In this document: piece after piece, positions 16,512 to 24,827 of the stretch
Position numbering within the stretch: position 1 is the stretch's first letter
Layout of the letters: each line of letters begins with the position of its first letter
DNA from: SIG603 sp964369415
GTDB taxonomy: Bacteria; Bacillota; Clostridia; Oscillospirales; Acutalibacteraceae
Direction of reading: 5' to 3'
Assembly: GCA_964369415.1 (NCBI GenBank)
Contig: CAYJFP010000004.1
Location: 58,043-122,042, forward strand
DNA length: 64,000 bases
Program-made: the position numbers and the translations under genes
The notes under the pieces: model-generated
Told to the model about the DNA's origin: nothing
Seen by the model: the letters and a program-made list of their open reading frames with translations, nothing else
The model's database searches: none

Positions 16512-16569
16512 CTTGTCAATTACACCGTGCATGACAAGTTTTTAATATTTTTAAGCCTTGCACGAAGGC
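16512..16569 (+). promoter_or_regulatory. Candidate structured leader (two hairpins with complementary loops) of the ECF gene
   Basis: Hairpin 1 has stem CTTGTCA/TGACAAG (16512-16518 with 16532-16538) followed by TTTTT, like a terminator. Hairpin 2 has stem GCCTT/AAGGC (16555-16559 with 16565-16569). Loop sequence CGTGCA of hairpin 1 (16526-16531) is complementary to TGCACG (16559-16564) of hairpin 2. The region ends 19 bases before the start codon. Not matched to a known riboswitch class by eye. Confidence 0.4.
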
Positions 16570-16588
16570 AGAACGGAGAAACAATCTT

Positions 16589-17215
16589 ATGCAAAAGAAA
16601 AACATTATCTATTTAACCCAGCTGTCAATTTTAGCCGCAATTTTGCTACTAATGACCTTTACTCCTTTGGGCTATTTGAGAATGCCTACACTTGAAATCA
16701 CATTTTTAGCCATACCCGTGACTTTGGGAGCTATATTAATGGGACCACTTGCTGGAATGATTTTAGGCTTAATCTTCGGAATTTCAAGTTTTATTCAGTG
16801 TGTCACCGCCGCTTCGGCTTTTGGTGCAATACTTTTAAGCATAGACTCTCTTGCCACATTTGTTATATGTATCATTCCAAGGGTTCTAATCGGACTTATC
16901 GGCGGAGTGCTCTTTAAATTCTTAAGAAAAATTATTAAGAACAAAAATAACATTGTTCCATTTATCGTCGCCTCTATTTCAGTTCCGCTTTTCAATACAG
17001 TATTCTTCCTTGGTGGAATAATGGCTTTCTTCACTCCAAATGAAGCTGAGTTACTTGAAAAACTAGGCGCTGTCGGTGGAAATTTATTCGCCATCATCGT
17101 AGTCGCTTCACTCATAAACGCCGCTATAGAAATTGCCGCCTGCGGTGCAGTTTCCACCATAGTTTCAAAGGCTGTTTTCAAATTCACAAAAAAGACAACT
17201 GAAAAATCTGCTTAA
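16589..17215 (+). CDS. ECF transporter S component
   Basis: 208-residue membrane protein with about six transmembrane helices. The N-terminal part (QLSILAAILLLMTFTPLGYLRMPTLEITFLAIPVTLGAILMGPLAGMILGLIFG) has the pattern of substrate-binding S subunits of energy-coupling-factor vitamin transporters (the broad family that includes PanT-like proteins). No EcfA or EcfT genes are in the window, so it must use a shared ECF module. GGAG lies about 10 bases before the ATG. Substrate unassigned. Confidence 0.8.
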   Translation: MQKKNIIYLTQLSILAAILLLMTFTPLGYLRMPTLEITFLAIPVTLGAILMGPLAGMILGLIFGISSFIQCVTAASAFGAILLSIDSLATFVICIIPRVLIGLIGGVLFKFLRKIIKNKNNIVPFIVASISVPLFNTVFFLGGIMAFFTPNEAELLEKLGAVGGNLFAIIVVASLINAAIEIAACGAVSTIVSKAVFKFTKKTTEKSA

Positions 17216-17219
17216 AATT

Positions 17220-17253
17220 AATTACATGCACTATTTGTGCATGTAATTTTTTT
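17220..17253 (+). terminator. Terminator of the ECF gene (shared with the convergent PurF-like gene)
   Basis: A 12-bp perfect stem AATTACATGCAC/GTGCATGTAATT (17220-17231 with 17237-17248, loop TATTT) followed by five T residues on the plus strand and an AATTTTAA stretch on the minus strand. Confidence 0.88.
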
Positions 17254-17254
17254 C

Positions 17255-18661
17255 TTATTCCTTGCCACTCCAACAGTATGTGCAAAGCTTGCAAGGCTCT
17301 ATACCCACAGATTCAACAAGATCGTCTAGTCTGTGAAATTGTAATGAGGTAAAATTAAGTTTTTTCCTTATTTCTTCTACCATTTCTTTATAATTCTTGC
17401 TATCTGGATCAGTGTAAGACATAAGCGTATCGTCACTTACATTGTCGCCCTCTCTGTCTTTAATAACTCTTCTTGTAATAAGGTCTAAATCCGAACTTGA
17501 CCTTGAGAAATTAAGGTATTTACAGCCGTAAAGAAGAGGAGGACAGGCAGGTCTAATATGCACTTCTTTCGCTCCACTGCTGTATAAAAACTCTGTAGTT
17601 TCGCCAAGTTGTGTTCCCCTTACTATCGAGTCGTCTATCATTAATAACTTTTTACCACTAACAAGTGATTTTATCGGAATTAATTTCATTTTAGCAATTA
17701 AATTTCTTTGTTGCTGTTTTGTGGGCATGAACGACCTTGGCCATGTCGGAGTGTATTTGATAAAAGGTCTAGCAAACGGATATCCCGATTCATTTGCATA
17801 TCCTACGGCATGTGCTATTCCTGAGTCTGGCACACCGGCTACTATATCAGGATTTGCACTGTCTCTTTTTGCAAGCATAGAGCCGCATTTATATCTCATT
17901 TCTTCAACATTTATGCCCTCATAACTTGCCGTTGGATAACCATAATAAACCCATAAAAATGAACATATTTTCATTTCATCGTTAGGTTTTTTAATCGTTT
18001 GACATGATTCAGGTGTTACAAAACATATTTCACCAGGACCTAGTTCTTTTTTGGTAATATATCCAAGATTCATATATGCAAAATCTTCAAACGAAATGCA
18101 GTGCGCATCTTTTTTCTCTCCTACAACCACAGGGGTTCTTCCAAATTTATCCCTTGCTGCATATATTCCCTCATGTGTAAGAAGAAGTATAGACATAGAG
18201 CCGTCAACGAGTTCCTGAACATACTCAATGCCTTCTTTTATCGAACTTTTCATTGTAATAAGCGAAGCCACAACCTCTGTCGAATTTATAAGCCCTTTGC
18301 TCATCTCTTGGAAATGCCCTTTTCCTTCACCCACAATAAGTTTTAAAAGGTCCTTTTTATTATTAATTTTACCAATCGTCGTAATGGCAAAACTGCCAAG
18401 ATGTGAGTTTATTAAAAGTGGTTGAGGATCTTTATCAGAAATACATCCTATACCCATTTTACCCGATAATTCTTCAAGGTCATTTTCAAACTTTGTCCTA
18501 AACGGTGAATTTTCGATATTATGTATCGCTCTTAAAAATCCCTCTTCACCGCATACTGCCATTCCTCCTCGTCTTGTTCCAAGATGTGAATGATAATCTA
18601 TTCCAAAAAAAAGATCTGTCGTGCAGTAATCCTTTGATGCAACGCCAAAAAATCCGCCCAT
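17255..18661 (-). CDS. PurF-like (amidophosphoribosyltransferase family) protein lacking the catalytic Cys
   Basis: 468-residue homologue of glutamine PRPP amidotransferase. The phosphoribosyltransferase part is well kept: KLLMIDDSIVRGTQLGET is the PRPP loop, and the C-terminus has PCKLCTYCWSGKE. The N-terminus reads M-G-G-F-F-G-V where PurF has (M)C-G-V-F-G-I, so the Ntn glutaminase nucleophile Cys is Gly; the R-G-Q-E-S/G-A-G element is RRGGMAV. It therefore should not release ammonia from glutamine. The ATG at 18661 follows AAAGGAG by 12 bases; a TTG three codons earlier is less likely. Similar Cys-less paralogues occur in Clostridia; their role is not established. No other pur genes are nearby. 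Confidence 0.8.
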   Translation of the reverse strand: MGGFFGVASKDYCTTDLFFGIDYHSHLGTRRGGMAVCGEEGFLRAIHNIENSPFRTKFENDLEELSGKMGIGCISDKDPQPLLINSHLGSFAITTIGKINNKKDLLKLIVGEGKGHFQEMSKGLINSTEVVASLITMKSSIKEGIEYVQELVDGSMSILLLTHEGIYAARDKFGRTPVVVGEKKDAHCISFEDFAYMNLGYITKKELGPGEICFVTPESCQTIKKPNDEMKICSFLWVYYGYPTASYEGINVEEMRYKCGSMLAKRDSANPDIVAGVPDSGIAHAVGYANESGYPFARPFIKYTPTWPRSFMPTKQQQRNLIAKMKLIPIKSLVSGKKLLMIDDSIVRGTQLGETTEFLYSSGAKEVHIRPACPPLLYGCKYLNFSRSSSDLDLITRRVIKDREGDNVSDDTLMSYTDPDSKNYKEMVEEIRKKLNFTSLQFHRLDDLVESVGIEPCKLCTYCWSGKE

Positions 18662-18812
18662 ATTTTGCAATCGCTCCTTTAAATTTAAGTATATTTAAAT
18701 ATTAGCATAAACATAATAAAATCACAAGCAAGAAAATTATTTTTTCTATATTTATTGAAAACTCTTGCTTTTTTTATCCTTTTGATATATCCTATCTATG
18801 CAGATTATCTGC

Positions 18813-18854
18813 GGTCAGTCGCAACTTCCTGACCTAAAAAAATACTAAAGGATG
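18813..18854 (+). promoter_or_regulatory. preQ1-I-like riboswitch upstream of queT
   Basis: P1 stem GGTCAG/CTGACC (18813-18818 with 18829-18834) encloses loop TCGCAACTTC and is followed by an A-rich tail TAAAAAAATACTAAAGGATG. The UCGCA loop start, the C directly before the 3' stem strand and the A-rich tail resemble class I preQ1 riboswitches, notably the short type in which the tail contains the Shine-Dalgarno. Here the tail ends in AAAGGA, the ribosome site for queT at 18864, implying translational control. A small hairpin GCAGA/TCTGC (18800-18812) precedes it. Confidence 0.72.
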
Positions 18855-18863
18855 ATTTTAATA

Positions 18864-19400
18864 ATGAAACACTCACTGCGCTTTTTAACCGAAAGTGCTA
18901 TTATAGCTGCGTTCTATATAGTACTTACACTGCTGTCCGCCATGCTTAATTTAGCATACGGACCTGTTCAATTCAGAATTTCTGAAGTTCTTACGATTTT
19001 GCCCGTTTTCACTCCGGCAGCCATTCCAGGACTTACCATCGGATGCTTTTTGTCAAACCTTGGTAGCCCATTAGGCCCCGTCGACTGGATTTTCGGGACA
19101 TCCGCTTCACTTATTGCGGCGATTTTAACTAGACTTTTCAGAAATATCAAAATCAAAGGAATACCTGTCGTTTCCTTTTTCTTTCCTGTAATAGTAAACG
19201 CTTTAATCGTCGGATTTGAAATAGCTGGACTTACCGCTACAAATTCATTTAATGTATTTAGTCTTGATTTGGCTGTATTTTCCTCAGTGTTTATCTCAGT
19301 TTTCATAGGTCAATTTGCAGTTTGCTATCTACTTGGAATACCATTTTTTATGCTAATTCGAAAATTCGACTTTATGTCGCATAAAAAACTCGGTACTTAA
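18864..19400 (+). CDS. queT: QueT-family queuosine-precursor ECF S component
   Basis: 178-residue membrane protein with about five or six helices. FRISEVLTILPVFTPAAIPGLTIGCFLSNLGSP and the following DWIFGTSASLIAAILTRL are characteristic of QueT proteins, predicted S subunits for uptake of preQ1 or preQ0. The start at 18864 is used because AAAGGATG spaces correctly to it; the upstream ATG (18852) overlaps that ribosome site. The preQ1-I-like element directly upstream supports the assignment. No queuosine biosynthesis genes are in the window, consistent with salvage. Confidence 0.9.
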   Translation: MKHSLRFLTESAIIAAFYIVLTLLSAMLNLAYGPVQFRISEVLTILPVFTPAAIPGLTIGCFLSNLGSPLGPVDWIFGTSASLIAAILTRLFRNIKIKGIPVVSFFFPVIVNALIVGFEIAGLTATNSFNVFSLDLAVFSSVFISVFIGQFAVCYLLGIPFFMLIRKFDFMSHKKLGT

Positions 19401-19424
19401 TTACTAACAAAGGATGATGTATAG

Positions 19425-20813
19425 ATGCCTTCTACGGAAAAAAAAGATGGTTTACTTCCTAAATTAAAGCAAATACCGCCTGTTCAGCTAATTGTTTTAA
19501 GCTTTATTTTATTAATTCTTTTGGGAACATTTTTATTAAGTTTGCCCTTTTCTTCAAAAGGCGAGCCCGTCCATGTGCTCGATGCAGCATTTACTGCGAC
19601 TTCTGCAACCTGCGTTACAGGACTATCACTTTTTGATACTTTCAGCACTTTTACAGTCTTTGGACAAAGTGTCATACTGCTTTTAATTCAAATAGGAGGC
19701 TTAGGCCTTGCTACTTTAGCAACAGCTGTAACTCTCTTTTTAAGACGCAAACTTGGATTTAAAAACCTAATGCTTTTCAGTGAAATTTCAGGTTCGTCAA
19801 GTTTCAATCTAAAAGATTTGCTAAAGGCTATAATGCTTATAACTTTTACTTGTGAACTTATAGGCGCTTCCATATTGATGATACATTTTGTTCCAAATTA
19901 CGGCTTGGCCGGTGCTTGGTCATCTGTTTTTGTTGCCGTTTCAGCTTTTTGTAATGCTGGATTTGATATTTTGGGTTTTATCCCTGGAATAGGCAGTTTA
20001 TCAGCTTTTAATGGTGTTCCACTTGTTACCATCACTGTTTCTGCATTAATATTTGTCGGTTCTCTAGGCTTTCTTGTTATTCAAGACATATTTGTTTCGA
20101 AAATTTATAGAAGAATCAAAAGGCAAGAAAAATATAAGCTAAAATTTCATTCTCAGGTTTGTATCATCATTTCTTTGGCTCTTCTACTACTTGGCACTGT
20201 CGGATTTTTTATATTTGAATTTAACAACACTTTAAAAGACATGCCACTTGGTGAAAAAGCCATTGCTTCTTTGTTCCAATCTGTAAATACCAGAACAGCT
20301 GGATTTTACTCGGTCGACATAGGTGCTGAGCATGATATAACCAAATTCATGACAATTTTCTTGATGTTCATAGGCGGAAGTCCAGGTTCTACGGCGGGCG
20401 GCATCAAAATCACAACATTCATCGTTCTTCTTTCTACCATCTCTTCTACTGTAAGAGGACGTGACGAAGCGACTTTTCTATCACACCGTTTTGACAAAAA
20501 AACAGTCTATAAGGCCGTTACCGTATCTGTTATGGGGCTTGGAGTTGTATTTATAGACTTGATTTTACTGTACTTCTTTAACAGTGGTGCCGGCGGCTCA
20601 CTTGATTTTCTTTTTGAAAGTGTGTCGGCATTTGGAACAGTTGGACTTACAACGGGTATTACACCCGACCTTAACGTGTTTGGAAAACTTATAATAATGG
20701 TGACGATGTTTATAGGTAGAGTAGGACCTGCCTCTTTTGCAATCGCCGTTATATTAAGGCCTAAAAAACACGGCGAATCCATACTTCCTGAAGGAAGAAT
20801 GCTCATAGGATAA
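19425..20813 (+). CDS. ktrB: Trk/Ktr-type potassium transporter membrane subunit (KtrB-like)
   Basis: 462-residue K+ channel-like transporter. It contains four pore-loop repeats with recognisable filter regions: SATCVTGLSLFDT, AFCNAGFDILG, NTRTAGFYSVDIG and AFGTVGLTTGI, matching the T-V-G/C-N-A-G-F/N-T-R-T-A-G-F pattern of KtrB/TrkH. Size fits KtrB. It requires a cytoplasmic RCK gating subunit (KtrA/TrkA), which is not adjacent. It lies 24 bases after queT and may be co-transcribed with it; an intrinsic terminator follows. Confidence 0.9.
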   Translation: MPSTEKKDGLLPKLKQIPPVQLIVLSFILLILLGTFLLSLPFSSKGEPVHVLDAAFTATSATCVTGLSLFDTFSTFTVFGQSVILLLIQIGGLGLATLATAVTLFLRRKLGFKNLMLFSEISGSSSFNLKDLLKAIMLITFTCELIGASILMIHFVPNYGLAGAWSSVFVAVSAFCNAGFDILGFIPGIGSLSAFNGVPLVTITVSALIFVGSLGFLVIQDIFVSKIYRRIKRQEKYKLKFHSQVCIIISLALLLLGTVGFFIFEFNNTLKDMPLGEKAIASLFQSVNTRTAGFYSVDIGAEHDITKFMTIFLMFIGGSPGSTAGGIKITTFIVLLSTISSTVRGRDEATFLSHRFDKKTVYKAVTVSVMGLGVVFIDLILLYFFNSGAGGSLDFLFESVSAFGTVGLTTGITPDLNVFGKLIIMVTMFIGRVGPASFAIAVILRPKKHGESILPEGRMLIG

Positions 20814-20819
20814 TAATTT

Positions 20820-20863
20820 ATACAGCTATAATTTTAGTAATTTATAGCTGTATTTTCTTTTTT
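20820..20863 (+). terminator. Terminator after ktrB
   Basis: A 12-bp stem ATACAGCTATAA/TTATAGCTGTAT (20820-20831 with 20842-20853) followed by TTTCTTTTTT. Confidence 0.87.
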
Positions 20864-20874
20864 ACATCTTTACT

Positions 20875-20902
20875 TTGACAAAATCTTATAAAACTATACT
20901 AT
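20875..20902 (+). promoter_or_regulatory. nifJ promoter P1 (distal)
   Basis: TTGACA (20875-20880), 16-base spacer, TACTAT (20897-20902), about 140 bases before the nifJ ATG. Confidence 0.65.
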
Positions 20903-20940
20903 TTTTATTGATTTGTTTTCAAAATATTTAATTTTCGCCC

Positions 20941-20969
20941 TTTACAGAAAACCTAAATAGTGCTAAAAT
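20941..20969 (+). promoter_or_regulatory. nifJ promoter P2 (proximal)
   Basis: TTTACA (20941-20946), 17-base spacer ending TGC, TAAAAT (20964-20969), an extended -10 promoter about 74 bases before nifJ. Confidence 0.62.
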
Positions 20970-21042
20970 ATTATAGTACGAATTAGAAGTTTATCTAAAT
21001 CGTAGAATAATTTATAATAATCCTTAAGGAGGAATAAATTTA

Positions 21043-24000
21043 ATGGCAAGAAAAATGAAAACCATGGATGGTAACAATGCTGCTGCTCACGTTTCATATG
21101 CGTTCACAGACGTTGCTGCTATCTATCCAATCACACCATCTTCTGTTATGGCTGACGAAACAGATAAATACGCAGCTGGTGGAAGAAAAAACCTTTTCGG
21201 CAGAGAAGTAAGAGTTACAGAAATGCAATCTGAAGCAGGTGCTGCAGGTGCTGTTCACGGTTCACTTACAGCTGGTGCCCTCACAACAACTTACACAGCG
21301 TCACAAGGCCTTTTACTCATGATTCCAAACATGTACAAAATGGCTGGTGAATTATTACCAAGTGTTATCCATGTTTCAGCTAGAACAGTTGCTACACATG
21401 CGCTTAACATTTTCGGCGATCACTCAGACGTATACGCATGTCGTCAAACAGGTTACGGTATGCTTTGCGCAAACAGTCCTCAAGAAGTTATGGACCTTGG
21501 CGCAGTGGCTCACCTTGCCGCTATTAAAGGAAAAGTTCCTTTCCTCCATTTCTTTGACGGTTTCAGAACATCACACGAAGTTCAAAAAATCGAAACATGG
21601 GATTACGAAGATTTAAATGAATTACTCGACTGGGATGCAGTTGATGCTTTCAGAAGAAATGCTTTAAATCCTGAACATCCTGTACTAAGAGGACAAGCTC
21701 AAAACGGCGACATCTTCTTCCAAGCAAGAGAAGCATGTAATAAATATTACGATGCAGTTCCTGAAGTTGTTATCGACTACATGAACAAAGTTAATGCTAA
21801 AATCGGTACAGACTACAAACCATTTAACTACTATGGCGCTCCTGATGCTGAAAAAGTTATTATCGCTATGGGTTCTGTTTGCGAAACTATAGAAGAAGTT
21901 ATCGACTATATGCTAGCTGCAGGCGAAAAAGTTGGTTTAATCAAAGTTAGAATGTACAGACCTTTCATTGCTAAATATCTATTAGACGTTATGCCTTCTA
22001 CAGTTAAGAAAATCACTGTTTTAGATAGAACAAAAGAGCCAGGTGCTATCGGCGATCCTCTACACCTTGACATTTTAGCTTCTATCTATGGTACAGAGTT
22101 TGCTTCTTGCGAAATCTTTGCAGGTAGATACGGTCTAGGTTCAAAAGATACAGCTCCTTCTTCTATCTTTGCAGTTTATGCAAACATGGACAGCGCTGAT
22201 GCTAAAACTAAATTTACAGTAGGTATCGTTGATGACCTTACAAATCTTTCACTTCCACTAGTTAAAGATGACGATACAGCTCCTAACGGAACAACTTCAT
22301 GTAAATTCTGGGGTCTTGGTGCTGACGGTACTGTTGGTGCTAACAAAAACTCAATCAAAATTATCGGTGACCATACAGACATGTACGCTCAAGGTTATTT
22401 TGATTATGACTCTAAAAAATCAGGCGGTCTTACAATTTCTCACTTAAGATTCGGTACAGCTCCTATTAAATCAACTTACTACATCAGTAAAGCTGACTTC
22501 GTAGCATGTCATAATCCAGCATATCTTGGAAAATATGACATGGTTGAAGACCTTAAAAAAGGCGGCAAGTTCCTTCTTAACTCTGAATGGACTGCTGAAG
22601 AGCTTGACGAGAGACTTCCAGGCCAAGTTAAAAGATATATTGCTAATAACGATATCGAATTCTACATTGTTGACGGTTACAAAATCGGTAAAGAAATCGG
22701 TCTTGGAACAAGAATCAACACAATTTTACAATCAGCTTTCTTCACAATCGCAAACGTTATTCCTGTTGAAGATGCAATCAAATATATGAAAGATGCTGCT
22801 ACTAAATCATATAGCAAAAAAGGTGATGCCATTGTTAAGATGAATCACGATGCTATCGATGCTGGTAACAAAGCATTCCATAAAGTTGAAGTTCCTGCTT
22901 CTTGGAAAGATGCTACAAATGACTATGCTCATCCAGTAGCTACAGGCACAAGACAAGACCTCGTTGACTATGTTAACAACGTTGTTACACCTGTAAACTC
23001 ATTCCATGGTAAAGATTTACCTGTTTCTGCATTTGCAAAATATGCTAACGGTGAGTCTCCACAAGGAACAGCTGCTTATGAAAAACGTGGTATTGCTGTT
23101 GACGTTCCATGCTGGGATTCTGCTAAGTGTATCCAATGTAACCAATGTTCATACGTTTGCCCACATGCAGTTATCAGACCTATCGCTATGACAGCTGATG
23201 AACTAGCTAAAGCTCCTTCACAAACAAAGAGCAAGGCTATGACAGGTCTAGCTGACTTTAACTATGCAATGGTTATCAGCCCACTAGACTGTACTGGTTG
23301 CGGACTTTGTGCTCAAACTTGCCCTGCTAAAGAGACAGCTCTTACAATGCAAGGTATCGACTCACAAAGAGACCAACAAGAAGTATTTAACTATGCTGTA
23401 AATCTTGATGAAAAAGCTGAAGTTCTAGCTAAATTCAAAGAGACAACAGTTAAAGGTAGCCAGTTCAAACAACCTCTTCTTGAGTTCTCAGGCGCTTGCG
23501 GTGGTTGTGGTGAAACTCCTTATGCTAAACTTGCAACACAATTATTCGGTGATAAGATGTTCATAGCAAATGCTACAGGTTGTTCTTCAATCTGGGGTGG
23601 TTCTGCTCCTGCAACACCTTATACAGTAAATAAAAGAGGCTACGGTCCTGCATGGCAAAACTCATTGTTTGAAGACAATGCTGAGTTCGGTCTTGGTATG
23701 CAACTTGCTCAAAACGCAGTAAGAGGCAGACTACACGAGTATATCGGACAAATCGCTGAGAAAACAGACAGTGCTGATCTTAAAGCCGCTATTGAAACTT
23801 ACTGCACAACAGTAAGCAATACAAGAGAAAACGGCCCTGCTACAGACGCTCTAATTGCTGAACTTGAAAAAGCAAGCACTTGCGACTGTGAAGTTGGCGC
23901 TCTTGCTAAGAAAACACTTGCCGACAAAGACTTCCTTGCTAAGAAATCAGTATGGATTCTAGGTGGTGACGGTTGGGCTTATGACATCGGCTTCGGCGGT

Positions 24001-24588
24001 GTTGACCACGCTATCGCTTCAGGCGAGAATGTAAACATTCTAGTATTCGATACAGAAGTTTACTCAAACACAGGCGGACAAGCTTCTAAAGCTACACCAG
24101 CTGGTTCTGTTGCTCAATTTGCCGCTTCTGGTAAAGGCACAAAGAAAAAAGACCTTGCAGCTATCGCTATGAGCTACGGCTATGTATACGTTGCTCAAAT
24201 CGCTATGGGCGCTGATATGAATCAGTGTATCAAAGCATTTGAAGAAGCTGAAAGCTATGACGGTCCTTCATTAATCATTGCTTATGCTCCTTGTATCAAC
24301 CATGGTATCAAAGGCGGTATGGGACAATCAATTAAAGAAGAGAAAAAAGCTGTTCTAGCTGGTTACTGGCATAACTTCAGATTCGATCCAAGAAGAGCTG
24401 ACAACGGTGAAAATCCATTCACACTTGATAGTAAAGCTCCATCTGCTTCTTACCGTGACTTCATCATGGGCGAAGTTCGTTACAACACACTTCTTAGATC
24501 TTTCCCAGAAAGAGCAGAAACATTGTTTGCAGAAGCTGAAAAAGATGCAGCCGACAAATACGCAAAACTTAAGAAAATGGCTGAATAA
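21043..24588 (+). CDS. nifJ: Pyruvate:ferredoxin (flavodoxin) oxidoreductase
   Basis: Single-chain 1181-residue PFOR, the oxygen-sensitive enzyme converting pyruvate and CoA to acetyl-CoA, CO2 and reduced ferredoxin. N-terminal pyrimidine/substrate domain (AAAHVSYAFTDVAAIYPITPSS) is followed by a central ferredoxin domain with two 4Fe-4S motifs, CIQCNQCSYVCP and CTGCGLCAQTCP. The C-terminal TPP domain has SGACGGCGETPY for the third cluster and GGDGWAYDIGFGG...VYSNTGGQ for TPP/Mg. AAGGAGG lies before the ATG. Codon use is strongly biased compared with neighbours (many GCT, ACA, AGA), as expected of a highly expressed gene. It provides the reduced ferredoxin used by NfnAB. Confidence 0.97.
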   Translation: MARKMKTMDGNNAAAHVSYAFTDVAAIYPITPSSVMADETDKYAAGGRKNLFGREVRVTEMQSEAGAAGAVHGSLTAGALTTTYTASQGLLLMIPNMYKMAGELLPSVIHVSARTVATHALNIFGDHSDVYACRQTGYGMLCANSPQEVMDLGAVAHLAAIKGKVPFLHFFDGFRTSHEVQKIETWDYEDLNELLDWDAVDAFRRNALNPEHPVLRGQAQNGDIFFQAREACNKYYDAVPEVVIDYMNKVNAKIGTDYKPFNYYGAPDAEKVIIAMGSVCETIEEVIDYMLAAGEKVGLIKVRMYRPFIAKYLLDVMPSTVKKITVLDRTKEPGAIGDPLHLDILASIYGTEFASCEIFAGRYGLGSKDTAPSSIFAVYANMDSADAKTKFTVGIVDDLTNLSLPLVKDDDTAPNGTTSCKFWGLGADGTVGANKNSIKIIGDHTDMYAQGYFDYDSKKSGGLTISHLRFGTAPIKSTYYISKADFVACHNPAYLGKYDMVEDLKKGGKFLLNSEWTAEELDERLPGQVKRYIANNDIEFYIVDGYKIGKEIGLGTRINTILQSAFFTIANVIPVEDAIKYMKDAATKSYSKKGDAIVKMNHDAIDAGNKAFHKVEVPASWKDATNDYAHPVATGTRQDLVDYVNNVVTPVNSFHGKDLPVSAFAKYANGESPQGTAAYEKRGIAVDVPCWDSAKCIQCNQCSYVCPHAVIRPIAMTADELAKAPSQTKSKAMTGLADFNYAMVISPLDCTGCGLCAQTCPAKETALTMQGIDSQRDQQEVFNYAVNLDEKAEVLAKFKETTVKGSQFKQPLLEFSGACGGCGETPYAKLATQLFGDKMFIANATGCSSIWGGSAPATPYTVNKRGYGPAWQNSLFEDNAEFGLGMQLAQNAVRGRLHEYIGQIAEKTDSADLKAAIETYCTTVSNTRENGPATDALIAELEKASTCDCEVGALAKKTLADKDFLAKKSVWILGGDGWAYDIGFGGVDHAIASGENVNILVFDTEVYSNTGGQASKATPAGSVAQFAASGKGTKKKDLAAIAMSYGYVYVAQIAMGADMNQCIKAFEEAESYDGPSLIIAYAPCINHGIKGGMGQSIKEEKKAVLAGYWHNFRFDPRRADNGENPFTLDSKAPSASYRDFIMGEVRYNTLLRSFPERAETLFAEAEKDAADKYAKLKKMAE

Positions 24589-24616
24589 TAAGGATTTATT
24601 ATTTAAATTTATAAAA

Positions 24617-24772
24617 TTAGAGAACTGTCAAAAGACAGTTCCCTTTTTTGTACTTACTCATATTTTTTTCACTGCGGTTTATCATTAGGCAGCCTCTATA
24701 ACACTTCCAATTTTCTTCTTTTCCTCTCCTGCAAATTCCTAATATTTCGCAGTGCAAGCAAAACCTTGGCAA
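24617..24772 (-). CDS. Candidate small Cys-rich protein (unrecognised)
   Basis: A minus-strand frame of 51 codons from a TTG (24772), or slightly longer without a start, encodes M-P-R-F-C-L-H-C-E-I-L-G-I-C then more Cys (KCYRGC, NC): six Cys in 51 residues, spaced C-x2-C-x5-C like a small zinc-binding or Fe-S protein. There is no good Shine-Dalgarno, and its 3' end overlaps the nifJ terminator. A second frame over the same DNA begins with ATG at 24785 (MIKRLAKVLLALRN, 29 aa, basic). It would be transcribed only by readthrough of the hpf terminator. Either frame may be chance. Confidence 0.25.
   Translation of the reverse strand: MPRFCLHCEILGICRRGKEENWKCYRGCLMINRSEKNMSKYKKGNCLLTVL
24622..24649 (+). 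terminator. Terminator of nifJ
   Basis: Stem GAACTGTC/GACAGTTC (24622-24629 with 24634-24641, loop AAAA) followed by CC and six T residues. Confidence 0.9.
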
Positions 24773-24793
24773 GCCTTTTAATCATTTTAATAT

Positions 24794-24817
24794 AAAAAAG
24801 GGAGCCTTGCGGCTCCC
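24794..24817 (-). terminator. Terminator of hpf
   Basis: Stem GGGAGCC/GGCTCCC (24800-24806 with 24811-24817, loop TTGC) followed on the minus strand by six T residues, ten bases past the hpf stop. Confidence 0.9.
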
Positions 24818-24827
24818 TAATTTTATA

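Noticed and set aside
18726..18770. AAGCAAGA...TCTTGCTT inverted repeat followed by T residues between the PurF-like gene and queT
   Set aside because: The loop is about 29 bases of A/T and no plus-strand gene precedes it, so I did not call it a terminator; it might still be a weak attenuator ahead of the riboswitch.
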